Shown here: positions 61,435-64,000 of the stretch, one piece after another
How the letters are laid out: each line of letters begins with the position of its first letter
Position numbering within the stretch: position 1 is the first letter of the stretch
Origin: Cylindrotheca closterium
Lineage: Eukaryota; Bacillariophyta; Bacillariophyceae; Bacillariales; Bacillariaceae
NCBI GenBank assembly: GCA_933822405.4
Contig: CAKOGP040002202.1
Location: forward strand, 695,765-759,764
Length of the DNA stretch: 64,000 nucleotides
Direction: 5' to 3'
The notes under the pieces: model-generated
Told to the model about the DNA's origin: nothing
Databases searched by the model: none
What the model saw: the letters and a program-made list of their open reading frames with translations, nothing else
Position numbers and translations under genes: made by a program

Positions 61435-64000
61435 CTATTGGAAGCAGGTGGTGTTGCATTGACCGCCGGTGCAAACTGTGATGTTGCAGTTTTGGTCAAT
61501 ACCATTCTGAATGTCAGCAAAATTGTTCATTTCAAGCATACAATTGGCACAATCTTGACTTTGAATTCCGCTTGGTAGTGCTGGAATGCTACCGGCCAGT
61601 TCGTTGTCCTCTGGTATTGAAGTATTGGATAGAGCAAACAAGGAAATATTTTGGGTTGAGATATTCAGACTCTTTACACAAACAACGGCATAAATGACGA
61701 AATGAACACTAACGGAGATTCAGGTAGGTCAAATTTGAAAGCCTGTCCATGACGCCTGGTATTTCCCCATTCAACTCTGACGAGGCTGCAAGAAAACGAT
61801 GAGCATCGCACCATGCAAAGGCAAAGAAAACCATTGTCGCAACTAACGTACAGATTTTGAGACGGGTCAATTGAGTTAGGTCGCCAAGCTCGGTCGGTAA
61901 AGATTGGCTCGAAGAGCTGAAATCGTTGCCGCTGAGGTGAAGATCCGTCAAACTCGAGAATCTGCCAATTTCAGTGGGAATGGACCTGGCGAGATTGTTA
62001 TTTGCCAAAAAAAGGGACGAAACCTTATAATTGGTACAGTCCACAAAATACCAACCGCAACTATGACCACCGTCCAACCAGCGAGTATTCACTGTCCAAA
62101 AGCTTCCACGTGTCGAAAGGTAAGCTCGAACCAAGTCATGCCGCTCGAGTATTTCACGTTTCACACTTGGATTATATGGATTTGGATACCAAACGTCGAC
62201 ATCTGCGAGCCCGTTCAGAGCGTCCGCATTCAGGTCAAATCCAGACAGCGCGTCCTCAAAGTAGGAACGACGGTCATTCGGGAAGCAGTAAGAGTTGCAC
62301 TCACTGTTTCCCCGGATGCAAACATCGACAAAGCATTGTTTGAATAGAACGCTCCAAACATTGCCAAAATTGTTGCCTTGCAGAAAACAGCTGCTGCAGC
62401 CTTGTCCTCGGAATGTGCTGGGTACGACTGGAAAAGTTCCATGAAGGTTATTATTTTCTATCAATGCCAACTGTGAGATACCGACCGTCAGCACACATTC
62501 CGCAGTCCACATGCACTGGGCACTTACTCAAATTCAGATAATTCAAATTTGCCATCTGGTCTAATATCCCTACTGGCATCGTCCCTGTCAAATTTGAGTT
62601 GTTGATATCAAGATGCGTCAATTGTGTTAGTTGCCCCATTTCAAAAGGCAGCGATGGGCTCGAAGAGCCGAAATCGTTACCACTGAGGTTGAGATTCAGT
62701 AAGTTCCCCAGTCGACCTATTATAGTAGTCAAATCATGAGGTATGTTAGAAATCGGAACAAAGCGAAAGATACCAGTATTAAAACGAATTCAAAGTCTCA
62801 ACAAGCAATCGCTCACCAATCTCGGTAGGTATTGATCCGATGAGACTCTGATGGTACAAATGGATGCCTGTAATCCTTGAATCCAAATCATCCCACGTTG
62901 TCCCATTCGCAAATATGCTTTGAAGACAACTAGTCTGTTGCTGTTGTCCACGAGCTACCAGCAGTTGCTTGGTAGAAAACAAACATATCATGTCGCTCAA
63001 GCAATTCGAGCTCGAGATTTGGATTGGACTCATTCAATGGCCATGTATCGACATTCGTAAGCCAGTCGAGAGCGTCCGCATCCAAGGCATATCCAGAAAG
63101 TAGATCTCCAATGTCTCGGGGAGTTGTTGGAGACGGAGTGGTCAAGGTAGGAGCAATGGTAGGAGCTGAGCTTGTAGAGGTTGTAGGCTCCTTCGATGGC
63201 GTATAGGAAGGTCCTGATGAAGGACTAGTCGTTAGAAACAGGGTCGGCGGGTCCGATGCTAATTAAGTGGGCGCTGGATTAGATCCTAGGAACGGCATCG
63301 CTGTCGGTGTATATGTGACTACAGTCATGCTAGTTCCGCAAGTCAACGAGTTGGAGCTGGTCATGTACCCAATGAACACCTTTTCATTCTGAAAGTCGCA
63401 TGGTAAGACGAATCTGACTTGACTGAATCCGCACAACTGTGTCTATAGGATGCAGTGCCAAGCGACCCTTCACATTGCACTGCACAAGTATCCGAGTTGT
63501 ATGTAAGTGCAACAATTTCCGTGCTCGCAGTACAATCAAGGCTATAGCTTCCATCTGGACTCCCAATCTGTTGATTGAACGATCCATTCTCAAAATATGC
63601 CTCCACTCCAGGTCAGGTTGGGGAAGATGTCAAAGGGGCATCGGTAGGGCTAGGAGTACGATCGGGTACTGGAGCTTCGGTGGGCTCATTAGTAGTAGGA
63701 CCTGCAATTGGAGCTCGGGTTGGATGACTTGATGGCGCATCACTTGGCGACGAAGTGCTTGGATTCGACGATGGAGCCATTGATGGTGGAATGCTAGGAA
63801 TCCCGGTAGGTGAAGCACTGGGCTCATCCGTTGTGTCCGTTGATGCGAGTGTCATCAGCAGCAGGAACTCGGCTGGTTCGTTCAAAGCAAGAAAATCTAC
63901 CAAATCATCTTGTTGAAACAACTGGAGAATAATGCCCATTATGCCGAGAATTTTTTCTTCTCCCTTCAAAGATACCTCAAAAGTAACTGTAATGCGGTAG
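61435..64000 (-). pseudogene. Multi-exon leucine-rich-repeat protein, partly broken, running off the right edge
   Basis: The gene enters from the right with a Pro/Ser/Thr-rich stalk (DEPSASPTGIPSIPPSMAPS), a cysteine-bearing domain and a second stalk, then two tandem LRR modules. Each module starts ELLERHDMFVFYQ or EILERHDLVRAYL, has SIPTEIG and LTxLxLSGNDFSSSS repeats, and ends with a Cys-rich cap (NITVCTGGQCNTTC). Four good introns are seen: 62816-62717, 62527-62458, 61851-61786 and 61713-61611. Lesions: TGA at 63612-63610, a shift near 63410, TAA near 63262, and a shift near 62935. Downstream of 62900 the frame is sound. Either a pseudogene or a gene with unseen introns upstream; an extracellular receptor-like role is the family expectation. 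Confidence 0.65.

Overview
This 64 kb window reads as nuclear DNA of a diatom, most likely a pennate one. Evidence: short GT-AG introns (66-170 nt) with good donor sites; Ty1/copia (CoDi-like) reverse transcriptase fragments; DUF6824 proteins, CRAL-TRIO/DUF6824 fusions, ankyrin/TPR/LRR families and PDZ proteins with a conserved cysteine-rich tail, all of a kind common in diatoms. The species is not determined. A run of ten N at 52347-52356 marks a scaffold gap.

Layout. 1-3.98 kb: the 3' part of a copia retrotransposon whose LTR ends inside codon ~29 of a MAPEG-like membrane enzyme gene, followed by an intact paralogue. 4.4-6.3 kb: a spliced tandem-PDZ gene and a TPR remnant. 6.6-10.3 kb: a three-exon gene encoding an H-NOX/HNOBA/guanylate-cyclase/degenerate-phosphodiesterase fusion (1192 aa). 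10.7-24 kb: ABHD11-like hydrolase, ankyrin protein, ankyrin pseudogene, two-SET protein, multi-span membrane protein, DUF6824 protein and a long coiled-coil protein. 24.06-32.5 kb: an array of seven small two-exon genes for very basic nuclear-type proteins (five lysine-rich, two with a short HMG box) that share one 5' module; it contains a ~1.9 kb block duplication. 32.8-41.3 kb: cyclin, XPF nuclease, tail-anchored Hsp70-like protein, Golgi-type sulfotransferase. 41.4-49.1 kb: a membrane-anchored type-B carboxylesterase-like protein without its nucleophile serine, a decaying CRAL-TRIO/DUF6824 gene, a fucosyltransferase-like protein, and a 2OG-oxygenase-like protein without its iron ligands. 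49-52.4 kb: gene-poor, repeat-rich, with a second copia fragment. 52.5-64 kb: WbsX-type glycosyltransferase, CofD/YvcK-like protein (three exons), TPR-like protein, SMU1 splicing factor, and a multi-exon LRR gene running off the right edge with several reading-frame lesions.

Genes are not organised into operons. Several pairs are divergent (H-NOX cyclase/ABHD11, SET/membrane protein, cyclin/XPF) and may share promoter regions. Type II glycan-modifying enzymes (sulfotransferase, fucosyltransferase-like, WbsX-like) are loosely grouped at 39.8-54 kb. Three apparent pseudoenzymes lie in one window. Start codons were assigned to ATG only; introns were deduced by reading donors, acceptors and frame continuity by eye, with no transcript data.
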